This document shows positions 32,036 through 40,908 of a DNA stretch of 64,000 nt, in pieces. Both the position numbers and the translations under genes were made by a program. Under the pieces are notes generated by a model. That model was not told where the DNA came from. It saw nothing but the letters and a program-made list of their open reading frames with translations, and made no database searches. Source of the DNA: Psychromarinibacter halotolerans. GTDB taxonomy: Bacteria; Pseudomonadota; Alphaproteobacteria; Rhodobacterales; Rhodobacteraceae. The stretch is taken from the NCBI RefSeq assembly GCF_029168315.1, contig NZ_JARGYD010000005.1, positions 256,942-320,941 of the forward strand, given 5' to 3'. The stretch's first letter is position 1, and each line of letters opens with the position of its first letter.

Positions 32036-33778
32036 ATGACCTTCAAGCCTGCCGAATGGCCCCGCAAGCTGCGCTCGCAGGAGTGGTACGGCGGCACGTC
32101 GCGGGACAACATCTATCACCGCGGCTGGCTTAAGAACCAAGGCTACCCGCACGACCTGTTCGACGGGCGCCCGGTGATCGGCATCCTGAATACGTGGTCC
32201 GAGCTGACGCCCTGCAACGGCCACCTGCGCGAGCTGGCCGAGAAGGTGAAGGCCGGCGTATGGGAGGCTGGCGGCTTCCCGGTCGAGGTCCCCGTGTTCT
32301 CGGCGTCCGAGAATACCTATCGCCCCACGGCGATGATGTATCGCAACCTTGCCGCGCTGGCGGTCGAAGAGACGATGCGCGCCCAGCCCATCGACGGTGC
32401 GGTGCTGCTGGTCGGCTGCGACAAGACCACGCCCTCGCTGATCATGGGTGCGGCGTCCACGGACCTGCCGTCGATCGTGGTGACCGGCGGGCCGATGCTG
32501 AACGGCTGGTTCCGGGGCGAACGGGTCGGGTCCGGCACGGCGCTGTGGCAGATGTCCGAGGACATCAAGGCCGGCAAGATGACGACCGAGGATTTCCTAG
32601 AAGCCGAGCAGGCGATGAGCCGGTCGTCCGGCACCTGTAACACGATGGGCACCGCGTCGACGATGGCCAGCATGGCAGAGGCGCTGGGCATGGCGCTGTC
32701 GGGCAACGCCGCCATTCCGGGCGTCGACGCGCGGCGCCGCGTGATGGCGCAGATCTCTGGGCGGCGCATCGTGCAAATGGTCAAGGACGACCTGAAGCCG
32801 TCCGACATCATGACCAAGCAAGCGTTCGAGAACGCGATCCGCACCAACGGCGCCATCGGCGGGTCCACCAACGCGGTGATCCACCTGATGGCGATGGCGG
32901 GCCGCGTGGGCATCGACCTGACGCTGGACGACTGGGACCGGCTGGGCCGCGACGTGCCGACCATCGTGAACCTCATGCCATCCGGAAAGTACCTGATGGA
33001 AGAGTTCTTCTATGCCGGCGGTCTGCCCGTCGTGCTGAAGCGGTTGGGCGAAGCGGGGCAGTTGCACAAGGATGCGCTGACAGTCTCGGGCGAGACGGTC
33101 TGGGACGAGGTGAAGGACGTACGCAACTGGAACGAGGACGTCATCCTGCCGGTGGACAAGGCGCTGACGCAGCAGGGCGGCATTGCGGTGCTGCGTGGCA
33201 ACCTTGCGCCCTCGGGCGCGGTTCTGAAGCCGTCGGCCGCCAGCCCTGCGCTGATGAAGCACCGGGGCCGGGCGGTCGTGTTCGAGGACATCGACGACTA
33301 CAAGGCCAAGATCAACGACGAGGTGCTGGACATCGACGAGACCTGCGTGATGGTCCTGAAGAACTGCGGCCCCAAGGGCTATCCCGGCATGGCCGAGGTC
33401 GGGAACATGGGCCTGCCGCCCAAGGTGCTGAGGAAAGGGATCACCGACATGGTCCGCATCAGCGACGCGCGGATGTCGGGCACCGCTTACGGCACCGTCG
33501 TGCTGCACACCTCGCCCGAGGCGGCGCGGGGCGGGCCGCTGGCGATCGTGCGCGACGGCGACATGATCGAACTGGACGTGGCGGCGCGGCGCCTGCATCT
33601 GGACCTGACGGACGAAGAGATCGCCGCGCGGCTGGCCGAGTGGCAGGGCCCGCCCGAGGTTCCGGTGGACGGCTACGCCCGGATGTTCCATGACCACGTC
33701 GAAGGCGCCGACAGCGGTGCTGACTTCGACTTTCTCAAGGGCTGCCGGGGGGCGGCCGTACCTAAGGACTCGCACTGA
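32036..33778 (+). CDS. L-arabonate (sugar-acid) dehydratase, IlvD/EDD family
   Basis: Removes water from L-arabonate (or D-galactonate/D-fuconate) to give a 2-keto-3-deoxy acid, using an iron-sulfur cluster and Mg2+. The 580-residue protein has the cluster cysteines Cys60 (TPCNGH), Cys128 (VGCDKTTP) and Cys201 (SSGTCNTMGT). These positions are one off from Cys59, Cys127 and Cys200 of the Rhizobium arabinonate dehydratase, which it resembles throughout, including PTIVNLMPSGKYLMEEFFYA and DARMSGTAYGTVVLH. The next gene starts inside its stop (TGATG). It lies downstream of the ChvE-GguAB importer and feeds the 2-keto-3-deoxy-arabonate dehydratase two genes on. Confidence 0.92.
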   Translation: MTFKPAEWPRKLRSQEWYGGTSRDNIYHRGWLKNQGYPHDLFDGRPVIGILNTWSELTPCNGHLRELAEKVKAGVWEAGGFPVEVPVFSASENTYRPTAMMYRNLAALAVEETMRAQPIDGAVLLVGCDKTTPSLIMGAASTDLPSIVVTGGPMLNGWFRGERVGSGTALWQMSEDIKAGKMTTEDFLEAEQAMSRSSGTCNTMGTASTMASMAEALGMALSGNAAIPGVDARRRVMAQISGRRIVQMVKDDLKPSDIMTKQAFENAIRTNGAIGGSTNAVIHLMAMAGRVGIDLTLDDWDRLGRDVPTIVNLMPSGKYLMEEFFYAGGLPVVLKRLGEAGQLHKDALTVSGETVWDEVKDVRNWNEDVILPVDKALTQQGGIAVLRGNLAPSGAVLKPSAASPALMKHRGRAVVFEDIDDYKAKINDEVLDIDETCVMVLKNCGPKGYPGMAEVGNMGLPPKVLRKGITDMVRISDARMSGTAYGTVVLHTSPEAARGGPLAIVRDGDMIELDVAARRLHLDLTDEEIAARLAEWQGPPEVPVDGYARMFHDHVEGADSGADFDFLKGCRGAAVPKDSH

Positions 33779-34713
33779 TGGCGCATAAGATCGCGATCGT
33801 CGGCGTGGGCAAGATTGCCCGCGACCAGCATATTCCAACCCTCGCCGCCAACGACGACTTCGAACTGGTGGCGACGGCCAGCCGCAATGCGGGCGTCGAC
33901 GGGGTGGACCGCTTCGAGGATCTCGGCGCGCTGCTGAAGGCGCGGCCCGACGTCACCTGTGTATCGTTGTGCACGCCGCCGCACGCTCGCTACGACGACG
34001 CCCGCCTTGCGCTGGAGTCGGGCAAGCACCTGATGATCGAGAAACCGCCGGGCGCGACGCTGAGCGAGGTCCACGACCTCGAGGCGCTGGCCATCGACCG
34101 GGGGCTGGTGTTCTACTCCACATGGCATTCGCGGCACGCGGCCTCGGTCTCGGCGGCGAAGGCGTGGCTGGCCGAGCGGACGATCCGCAGTCTGGAAGTG
34201 CGTTGGAAGGAAGACGTGCGGTTCTGGCACCCCGGGCAGGAATGGATCTGGGAGGCCGGTGGCCTTGGCGTGTTCGACCCCGGCATCAACGCGCTGTCGG
34301 TTCTGACCGAGATCTATCCGCGCGGCCTGTTCCTGCGCCAAGCCGAGCTGCAGTTCCCCGAGAACCGCGACACTCCGATCGCCGCTGACCTGACGTTCCG
34401 CGATCCGGGCGGCGCGCAGGTGTCGGCGCAGTTCGACTGGTTGAAGGACGGCCCGCCCGAGTGGGACATGCACATCGAGACCGATGGCGGCTATGCCCTG
34501 CTTAGCGAGGGCGGCGCACGGCTCACCATCGACGGCGTCGAGGTCGATGCACGGCGCGGGCCGGAACTGCAGGGTGAATACCCGGCGCTGTACGCCCGTT
34601 TTGCCGAACTTCTGGCCCGCGGCGAACGCGAGGTCGACCTGTCCCCCATGCGTCACGTCGCGGACGCCTTCACGCTCGGCCGCCGCAAGGTCGTCGCCCC
34701 GTTCCACTGGTAG
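33778..34713 (+). CDS. L-arabinose/D-galactose 1-dehydrogenase (Gfo/Idh/MocA family)
   Basis: Oxidises the free sugar at C1 to its lactone with NAD(P)+, the first step of the non-phosphorylating route. The 311-residue protein has the Rossmann motif GVGKIA (9-14), followed by RDQHIPTL, the EKPPGAT segment (88-94) with the family lysine, and WKEDVRFWHPGQEWIWEAGG with FDPGINALS. These are shared with the Azospirillum brasilense L-arabinose 1-dehydrogenase as I recall it. The last region forms the substrate pocket. The ATG overlaps the dehydratase stop. D-galactose is often an equally good substrate for this group, which fits ChvE specificity. Confidence 0.9.
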   Translation: MAHKIAIVGVGKIARDQHIPTLAANDDFELVATASRNAGVDGVDRFEDLGALLKARPDVTCVSLCTPPHARYDDARLALESGKHLMIEKPPGATLSEVHDLEALAIDRGLVFYSTWHSRHAASVSAAKAWLAERTIRSLEVRWKEDVRFWHPGQEWIWEAGGLGVFDPGINALSVLTEIYPRGLFLRQAELQFPENRDTPIAADLTFRDPGGAQVSAQFDWLKDGPPEWDMHIETDGGYALLSEGGARLTIDGVEVDARRGPELQGEYPALYARFAELLARGEREVDLSPMRHVADAFTLGRRKVVAPFHW

Positions 34714-34726
34714 AAAGGACTTTGCC

Positions 34727-35641
34727 ATGACCAAGCCGCTGACCGGGATTCTGCCCGTCGCCCCGACGCCCTTTCACGCCGATGGACGTGTCGACGAAGA
34801 AGGCATGCGCCGCGTGCTCGACTGCCTGATCGATCAGGGCGTCGACGCCATCTGCATCCTTGCCAACTATTCCGAACAGTTCGTGCTGTCGGATGCCGAG
34901 CGTGAAACGCTGATGCGCATCAGCCTTGAACACGTCGCGGGCCGTGTGCCGGTGATCGTCACGATCAGCCATTTCTACACCGGCATCGTCGTGGAACGCG
35001 CCCGCGCCGCGAAAGAGATGGGCGCGGCGATGGTGATGATGATGCCGCCCTATCACGGCGCGGCGCTGAAGGGCGACGATGCGGGGATCTTCGAACAGTT
35101 CGCCGCGGTAAACGAGGTCGGCATCGACGTCATGGTGCAGGACGCACCGCTGTCGGGCGTGACCCTGCCGGTGCCGCTGCTGGCGAAGATGGCGAAAGAG
35201 CTGGAATACGTCAGCTACTTCAAGATCGAATGCCCCTTCGCCGCCGACAAGCTGGCCGCGCTGATCGAGGCGGGCGGCGACAGCATCCTTGGCCCGTGGG
35301 ACGGCGAAGAGGCGGTGACGCTTCTGGCCGACCTCGACGCGGGCGCGACGGCGACGATGACCTCGGGCCTGCAGTGCGAGCACATCCGCCCGATCGTCAC
35401 CGACTATCTTGCGGGCGACAAGGACGCGGCGCTGAAACAGTGGGGCAAGTGCCTGCCGCTGATCAACCACGAGAACCGGCAATGCGGCCTGCGCGCCACC
35501 AAGACGGTTTACATGGAAGGCGGCGTGATCGGGTCCGACTATGTTCGCCACCCGCTGAAGCCGATGTCGCAGCGCACCAAGGACCGGTTGCTGTCGCTGT
35601 CGCGCGAACTGGACCTGATCGCGCTGAAGTGGGGCAAGTGA
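34727..35641 (+). CDS. L-2-keto-3-deoxyarabonate dehydratase (DapA family)
   Basis: Converts L-2-keto-3-deoxyarabonate to alpha-ketoglutarate semialdehyde through a Schiff base. The 304-residue TIM-barrel protein (ATG at 34727 after AAAGGA) has the Schiff-base lysine in SYFKIECP (Lys166), with MMPPYHGA (105-112) and MVQDAP (136-141). These and the GPWDGEEAVTLLADL and LPLINHENRQ segments match the Azospirillum enzyme of this step. The upstream in-frame extension overlaps the preceding gene and is disregarded. The product needs alpha-ketoglutarate semialdehyde dehydrogenase; none lies in this operon, but one is encoded at 46331. An aldolase of the same fold is a less likely alternative. Confidence 0.88.
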   Translation: MTKPLTGILPVAPTPFHADGRVDEEGMRRVLDCLIDQGVDAICILANYSEQFVLSDAERETLMRISLEHVAGRVPVIVTISHFYTGIVVERARAAKEMGAAMVMMMPPYHGAALKGDDAGIFEQFAAVNEVGIDVMVQDAPLSGVTLPVPLLAKMAKELEYVSYFKIECPFAADKLAALIEAGGDSILGPWDGEEAVTLLADLDAGATATMTSGLQCEHIRPIVTDYLAGDKDAALKQWGKCLPLINHENRQCGLRATKTVYMEGGVIGSDYVRHPLKPMSQRTKDRLLSLSRELDLIALKWGK

Positions 35642-35680
35642 CCCACGCCTGACGGAGACCCTGTCCGCGCGCGGCGTGGT

Positions 35681-36433
35681 TCAGGCGTCGTCGAAGAAAT
35701 CCGTTCCGGGCGCATCCGTGCGCTCGGTGTGGTGGTACATGTCGACCAGCCCGGCGCGGCCCTGGTACAGGTGGTGCCGCATGTAGGTGGCCGCCGCGTC
35801 GGGGTCCTCGGCGGCGATAGCCGACAGGATCGAGGCATGTTCCTCCAGCACGCGTTGCCGTTGCGGCGCGGCGCGTCCCAGTTCCAGACCGATGGTGATG
35901 GTCTGCGCAACGGGGTTGCCGATGGTGCGCAGCAAGAGCGGAAAGTTCTCGTTCCCCGATGCCATCGCGATCCGTTCGTGAAAGGCGATGTCCTCGGTCC
36001 GGCCAAGCTCGCCCCGGGCAATCGCTTCGCGCAAGGCGTCGTGGGCGGCGCGGATGGACGCAAGCTGCTGCTTGGTCCGGCGCATGGCGGCCAGCCGGGC
36101 GGCCTCGGATTCCAGCACGATGCGCGGCTCCATCGCCAGCAGGTATCCCGACACCTCGGAGGAATCCGCCAACTCGCCCAGCCGTTCGGGGGGGCGCCGC
36201 GTGACGAAGGTGCCGACGCCCTTGTGGGTCTTCACCAGCCCGTCGGCCTGCAGCCGCATCAGCGCCTCGCGGCTGACCGGGCGAGACACCTGAAACGCGC
36301 GGCTAAGTTCCGTCTCCGAGGGCAGCTTTTCCCCCTCGGACAACTGGCCGGACAGGATCTGTTCAAGGATCTGGCCATAGACGACCTCTGCCAGCTTGCG
36401 CTTTTTGGCCGGTTTGGCGCTAAAACTGTCCAT
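35681..36433 (-). CDS. FadR/FCD-type GntR regulator
   Basis: A 250-residue regulator: winged helix at about 16-80, with LPSETELSRAFQVSRP and SREALMRLQADGL as the GntR signature (the usual TVREAL reads PVSREAL), and an all-helical FCD effector domain at about 95-230 with histidines placed as in metal- or carboxylate-binding members (FHERIA, MRHHLYQGR). It is the last gene of the minus-strand operon holding the cupin, the hydroxyacid dehydrogenase and the Pot-type importer, and ends tail-to-tail with the arabinose operon. It probably represses its own operon in the absence of an organic-acid inducer. Confidence 0.88.
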   Translation of the reverse strand: MDSFSAKPAKKRKLAEVVYGQILEQILSGQLSEGEKLPSETELSRAFQVSRPVSREALMRLQADGLVKTHKGVGTFVTRRPPERLGELADSSEVSGYLLAMEPRIVLESEAARLAAMRRTKQQLASIRAAHDALREAIARGELGRTEDIAFHERIAMASGNENFPLLLRTIGNPVAQTITIGLELGRAAPQRQRVLEEHASILSAIAAEDPDAAATYMRHHLYQGRAGLVDMYHHTERTDAPGTDFFDDA

Positions 36434-36518
36434 ATCGCTCTCCCTCCCGCGTTCCGTCAGTGTGCCGAGAAAGGGCCGCGGTTGCGACCCCGTTGGTTTT
36501 TGCCTGGGCCGTGGCCCG

Positions 36519-37160
36519 TCACGTTGGCGCCAGGGTGCAGAAGATTTTCTCCATCCCGCCCGTGTTCCAGTCGCAGCGGGTGTCCTTCGAAATCAGGAAG
36601 GTGTCGCCGGTTTCGAACCGATGGACGGTGCCCGAATCCTCGGTCAGCTCGATCCAACCCGACAGCATGTGCATGACCTCGAACTTCGGAAAGGCGATGG
36701 ACCGCCGGTGATAGGCCGTGGTGGTCCACACGCCGGCGCCGAAGTTGCGCGCGGCGTCCTTGTACAGCGTCAGGTCCGTCTGCTCGGGCGTGCCGGACAG
36801 CAGCAGGTCCGCCGGGGTCGGGTCGCAGGGCGGGATTTCGCCCAGCGTATCGGGACGCAAGGCCATCGGCAGATCGGGCCCGTCGGTGGCGTCCGCCGTC
36901 AGGGTGACGCAGGCGATTCCCGCCTCTGCCGACAGCGCCGCCGAGGCGGGCAGGATCATCGCCTGCCCGGGACCGAAAGCCCCAAGGCCATCGGCCGTGA
37001 CCCGCCCGGCCAGTACGATCACCACGCGCGGTGCGGCGACGGTGTCGGCGGGGGTGCCGACGGTCACGGTCAGGCCGCGGTCGTCGTCCCGGAACTCGGT
37101 GGCGCTGATCTCGGTCTGCGCTGCGCGATGCAGGGCGTAGACGCCCGGTTCGATCTTCAT
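36519..37160 (-). CDS. Cupin-domain protein, function unknown
   Basis: A 213-residue protein from the ATG at 37160 (a longer in-frame extension is a shadow of the upstream gene). It appears to hold two cupin halves. The second, about 140-213, has SIAFPKFEVMHMLSGWIELT and HRFETGDTFLISKDTRCDWN, the GDxxxxP/S-type turn of cupins. Metal-ligand histidines are sparse (His in EVMHM and VHRF), so it may bind a small molecule without catalysis. It is encoded between the hydroxyacid dehydrogenase and GntR genes, suggesting a role in sensing or isomerising the compound handled by this operon. Confidence 0.7.
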   Translation of the reverse strand: MKIEPGVYALHRAAQTEISATEFRDDDRGLTVTVGTPADTVAAPRVVIVLAGRVTADGLGAFGPGQAMILPASAALSAEAGIACVTLTADATDGPDLPMALRPDTLGEIPPCDPTPADLLLSGTPEQTDLTLYKDAARNFGAGVWTTTAYHRRSIAFPKFEVMHMLSGWIELTEDSGTVHRFETGDTFLISKDTRCDWNTGGMEKIFCTLAPT

Positions 37161-37174
37161 TCTGGGATCCTTCC

Positions 37175-38107
37175 TCAGTAGCCGTTTTCCGGGCTGAAAA
37201 CGTTGGGCAGGTCCTTGCCCTCGTTGAACCGCTTGATGCCTTCGGCGACGTAACGGGCCTTTTCGCGCTTGGTGGGGGTCGAGGCGATGTGCGGCGTGAC
37301 GGTGACCTTCGGGTGATCCCAGATCGGGCTGTCGGCGGGCAGGGGCTCGGTCTGGAACACGTCCAGTACGGCGCCACCCAGCGTGCCTGCGTCCAGCGCC
37401 GCCAGCAGGTCGGCCTCGACAAGGTGTTTGCCGCGCCCGGCGTTGATGAAGGTCGCGTGGTCGGGCAGGCCGGCCAGCAGATGCGCGTCGATCATGTTTT
37501 CGGTCGCGGGGGTGGCGGGCAGCAGATCGACAAGAATGTCGGTGCCGGCAAGGAAATCGCCAAGGTCGCCAGCCCCGGCGAAGCTTTCGATGCCGTCCAG
37601 CGTCTTGGGCGTGCGCGACCAGCCGCGCGTCTTGAACCCCATGCCGCGCAGGGCCGCCGCCGCCGCGATGCCAAGATTGCCCATCCCCATGATGCCGACG
37701 GTCAGGTCGCGGGCCGAGTGCGGCACCTCTTTGTACCGCCATTCGTGCGCCGCCTGTCCCAGCGCGAAGTCGCGGGTGTCGCGCAGCGCGGTCAACGCGG
37801 CCCAGACGACATACTCGCTCATACGCTGTTCCATGCCGCCCATGCGGACCAGCGGCAGGTGGCGGGGCCAGTCCGGGTCGCGCGTGATGTGATCGACGCC
37901 CGCACCGGACGAGAATACGACCTGAAGGTTCGGGAACTTGGCCAGCCAGCCGACGGGCGGTTCCCAGACCATCACGTATTCCACGCTTTCGGGGGACACG
38001 TCAGGGTCGTTCCAGAACCGGGTGTCCACGTCGGGGGCGAATTCGGCGAAGTATCCCTTCCACTCGGGGAAGACATCCTCGCCGCCGGATTTAACCAGCA
38101 GGGTCAT
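37175..38107 (-). CDS. D-2-hydroxyacid dehydrogenase, GhrA (glyoxylate/hydroxypyruvate reductase) type
   Basis: Interconverts a 2-keto acid and its D-2-hydroxy acid with NAD(P)H in the cytoplasm. The 310-residue protein has the Rossmann motif GMGNLG (141-146) and the catalytic set Arg225 (NAGRGKHL), Glu254 (QTEPLP) and His273 (TPHIAS). PHIAS and the short N-terminal catalytic domain are typical of the GhrA group. It lies in one transcription unit with the Pot-type importer and the cupin. The true substrate is open; glyoxylate and hydroxypyruvate are the family default. Confidence 0.88.
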   Translation of the reverse strand: MTLLVKSGGEDVFPEWKGYFAEFAPDVDTRFWNDPDVSPESVEYVMVWEPPVGWLAKFPNLQVVFSSGAGVDHITRDPDWPRHLPLVRMGGMEQRMSEYVVWAALTALRDTRDFALGQAAHEWRYKEVPHSARDLTVGIMGMGNLGIAAAAALRGMGFKTRGWSRTPKTLDGIESFAGAGDLGDFLAGTDILVDLLPATPATENMIDAHLLAGLPDHATFINAGRGKHLVEADLLAALDAGTLGGAVLDVFQTEPLPADSPIWDHPKVTVTPHIASTPTKREKARYVAEGIKRFNEGKDLPNVFSPENGY

Positions 38108-38138
38108 GTGTTTGGTCCTTTCGTCATTTCGGTGGGGG

Positions 38139-38954
38139 TCAGCGGTCCCTGTCAGAGGGGCCTGACCCGATCAGCATCCGGTCCAGCCCGAACAGCCGGT
38201 CCAGCACCAGCATGACGACCAGCGCCATGACGATGAGGACGGTCGAGACGGCGGCGACCAGCGGGTCGATGCTGTCCTCGATGTAAAGCATCAGGCGGAC
38301 GGGCAGGGTGGTGGTCTCGGGCGACGAGATGAAGATGGTCATCGTGACCTCGTCGAAACTGGTGATGAAGGCCAGCATCCAGCCCGACAGGATGCCGGGA
38401 AGGATCAGCGGCAGCGTGATCCTGCGGAACGTGGTCCAGCCCGGCGACCCCAGCGATGCGGCGGCGTGGTCCAGCGACCGGTCGAGCGAGCCCAGCGAGT
38501 TCATGATGGTGCGCAGGACGTAGGGCACGATCAGGATGACGTGGCTGATGGTCAGCCCGGTGATCGTGCCGCTCATGCCGATCTGCGAGAAGAACCGCAG
38601 GAACGCGACGCCCAGCACGATCGACGGCACCATCAGCGGCGACATGCACAGGCTGAGGAACGCCTGCCGTCCCGGAAAGTCGTACCGCACGATGGCAATC
38701 GCCGCCGGGACCGAGATCAGCGCGGCAATGCTGGCCGAGGCCGCGCCAAGGGCAAGGCTGGTACGGAAGCTGCCGGTGAACTCGGCGTTGTTCCACAGCG
38801 CCTGAAACCACCGCAGCGACGCGCCGTTCGTCGGCATCGACAGGTAGCCTTCCGGTGTGAAGGCGATGATGCAGACCACCACGATGGGCGCCATCACGAA
38901 GACGACGAACAGCGTGTGGAAGAGAAGGGACCAGAACCCGTTGCCGCTGCTCAT
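38139..38954 (-). CDS. PotC-type ABC transporter permease
   Basis: A 271-residue inner-membrane permease with six predicted spans and the EAA loop SLDHAAASLGSPGWTTFRRI, followed by LPLILPGILSGWMLAFITSF. This is the layout of PotC/PotI and related iron or organic-cation permeases. It overlaps the PotB-type gene by 4 bases. The substrate of this importer group (polyamine, amino acid derivative, phosphonate or other) cannot be read from the sequence. Confidence 0.9.
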   Translation of the reverse strand: MSSGNGFWSLLFHTLFVVFVMAPIVVVCIIAFTPEGYLSMPTNGASLRWFQALWNNAEFTGSFRTSLALGAASASIAALISVPAAIAIVRYDFPGRQAFLSLCMSPLMVPSIVLGVAFLRFFSQIGMSGTITGLTISHVILIVPYVLRTIMNSLGSLDRSLDHAAASLGSPGWTTFRRITLPLILPGILSGWMLAFITSFDEVTMTIFISSPETTTLPVRLMLYIEDSIDPLVAAVSTVLIVMALVVMLVLDRLFGLDRMLIGSGPSDRDR

Positions 38955-39820
38955 CCGTACATCCTTTTGAAGCGCGCCTCTGCAAGGCGGTTGAAGCCCA
39001 CCGCGACCACGATGATGATCGCGAACAGCAGCAGCGCCAGCGCCGCGCCCAGCGGCCAGTTCAGCGAGAACAGGTATTCGTCGTAGACCAAGGTCGCGAC
39101 GACCTTCAGGCGGCGGCCACCGATGATCTGCGGCGTGGCGAAGGCCGAGGCGGCCATCGCGAAGACGATGATCGACCCCGCGAAGATCCCGGGCAGCACC
39201 TGCGGCAGGATCACACGGCGGAACGTGGTGAAGGCGCTGGCGCCCAGCGAATAGGACGCGCTTTCGACCATCGGGTTCAGGCGCTGAAGCGTCGTCATGA
39301 CCGAGATGATCATGAACGGCAGCAGCACATGCGCCAGCGCGATGACCACTCCGTATTCGGTGTACATGAAGCGCACCGGCTCATCGACGATGCCAAGCGC
39401 GATCAGCGCATCGTTGATCACCCCGGTCGATCCGAACAGAAGCGCCCAGCCCAGCGTGCGCGACACCACGGAAATCAGCAGCGGACCCAGCGCGACCAGC
39501 AGGAAGATCCCGCGCCACGGCGCCTTCATCCGCATCAGGATCACCGCCTCGGGCGCGCCAATCAGCACGCACAGCAACGTGGTGAACGCGGCGATGCGGG
39601 CGGTGCGCAGGAAGATCTCTCCGAAGTAGTCGTCCGAGAAGATCTCGCGGTAGTTGTCCAGATTGAAGACGGATTCGATGCCGGTGTAGAGGCTGAACGC
39701 CTGCAACGACAGGATCGCCGTCGCGGCCAGCGGCACCAGCAGGAAGATCCCCAGCGTCAGCGCGGTCGGCAGCGACAGGATGAACGGGACGGGGTCGAAG
39801 CGACGCAGCGCGGCGGTCAT
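38951..39820 (-). CDS. PotB-type ABC transporter permease
   Basis: A 289-residue inner-membrane permease (ATG at 39820, overlapping the ATPase gene by 4 bases; a longer in-frame extension is a shadow of that gene). It has six spans and the EAA loop ESASYSLGASAFTTFRRVI followed by LPQVLPGIFAGSIIVFAM. It forms a heterodimer with the PotC-type protein and is energised by the ATPase encoded just upstream. Confidence 0.9.
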   Translation of the reverse strand: MTAALRRFDPVPFILSLPTALTLGIFLLVPLAATAILSLQAFSLYTGIESVFNLDNYREIFSDDYFGEIFLRTARIAAFTTLLCVLIGAPEAVILMRMKAPWRGIFLLVALGPLLISVVSRTLGWALLFGSTGVINDALIALGIVDEPVRFMYTEYGVVIALAHVLLPFMIISVMTTLQRLNPMVESASYSLGASAFTTFRRVILPQVLPGIFAGSIIVFAMAASAFATPQIIGGRRLKVVATLVYDEYLFSLNWPLGAALALLLFAIIIVVAVGFNRLAEARFKRMYG

Positions 39821-40872
39821 GCGGTGGCCTCGTCCGCGATCAGGTGCATGTCGTCCGCCTGCCACGTCAGATGCACGGCCTCGCCCGTCGCGGGAGGACG
39901 GGCGCCAATGTTCTGGCGCTGCATCAGGACCGGGCCTTCGGGGGTGTCGAACTCTAGCAGCCAAAGCCCGCCTTGGAAGGTGCGGTTGGTGACGCGGGCG
40001 GGCAGGCCGGCGTCGGCGACCGATACTTTCTCGGGCCGAACGGCCACGGTCACGGGGCCGGCGGCGCCGGTTGGGGCGGCCCAGCTTTGATCCTTCAGCA
40101 CGATTTGGCCGTCGGTTGCAGTGGCGGCGAACAGGTTGGTTTTGCCAAGGAAATTCGCGACAAAGCGGGTGTCCGGGCGGCTGTAGACCTCTTCCGGCGC
40201 GCCGACCTGTTCGATCTTGCCGCCGCGCATCAGCACGATGCGGTCGGACAGGGCCATCGCCTCTGTCTGGTCGTGTGTCACAAGGATCGTGGTGGTGCCG
40301 GTCTGCTGCTGGATGCGGCGCAGTTCCACCTGCATTTCCTCGCGCAGGCTGGCGTCGAGGTTCGACAGCGGTTCGTCCAGCAACAGCACGCGCGGCTCGA
40401 TCACCAGTGCGCGGGCCAGTGCCACACGCTGCTGCTGGCCGCCGGACATCTGCCGGGGATAGCGACCGCCGTATTGCGCAAGGCCCACAAGGGCCAGCGC
40501 CTTCTCGACCCGCTCTTGCCGTTCGGCGCGGCCGACATTGCGGACTTCCAGCCCGTAGGACACGTTCTGCGCGGCGGTCATGTGGGGAAACAGCGCGTAG
40601 CTTTGGAACACCATGCCCAGCCCGCGCTTGTTGGCGGGCATCGCCGTCAGGTCCTGCCCCCCAAGGTCGATCCGTCCGCCGTCGGGGCGGACGAATCCTC
40701 CGATCATCTGCAGCGTCGTCGTCTTGCCGCAGCCCGACGGGCCGAGGAGGGAGACGAACTCTCCCTCCGCGACCGTCAGGTTCAGACCATCGACGACGGT
40801 CGTCTTGCCGTAGATCTTCGTCAGTCCGTCAATCCGCACCAGCGGGGTTCCGGACACAGTCGTACTCGTCAT
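39817..40872 (-). CDS. PotA-type ABC transporter ATP-binding protein
   Basis: A 351-residue ATPase: Walker A GPSGCGKT (44-51), signature MSGGQQQRVALARAL, Walker B VLLLDEPLSNLD and a switch histidine in VTHDQTEAM, followed by a C-terminal TOBE-like regulatory domain (about 275-351). This is the PotA/FbpC layout. It lies 36 bases downstream of the binding-protein gene. Confidence 0.93.
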   Translation of the reverse strand: MTSTTVSGTPLVRIDGLTKIYGKTTVVDGLNLTVAEGEFVSLLGPSGCGKTTTLQMIGGFVRPDGGRIDLGGQDLTAMPANKRGLGMVFQSYALFPHMTAAQNVSYGLEVRNVGRAERQERVEKALALVGLAQYGGRYPRQMSGGQQQRVALARALVIEPRVLLLDEPLSNLDASLREEMQVELRRIQQQTGTTTILVTHDQTEAMALSDRIVLMRGGKIEQVGAPEEVYSRPDTRFVANFLGKTNLFAATATDGQIVLKDQSWAAPTGAAGPVTVAVRPEKVSVADAGLPARVTNRTFQGGLWLLEFDTPEGPVLMQRQNIGARPPATGEAVHLTWQADDMHLIADEATA

Positions 40873-40908
40873 CGTCAGTCTCTGCCTTTTAGCCTTGGGT
40901 ATCCGGGA

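Noticed and set aside
28918..32112. A 1064-codon open frame on the minus strand opposite chvE, gguA and gguB
   Set aside because: The opposite strand holds three clear transporter genes. The frame is dominated by His, Asp, Arg and Gln as expected for an antisense reading, and even crosses the palindromic repeats.
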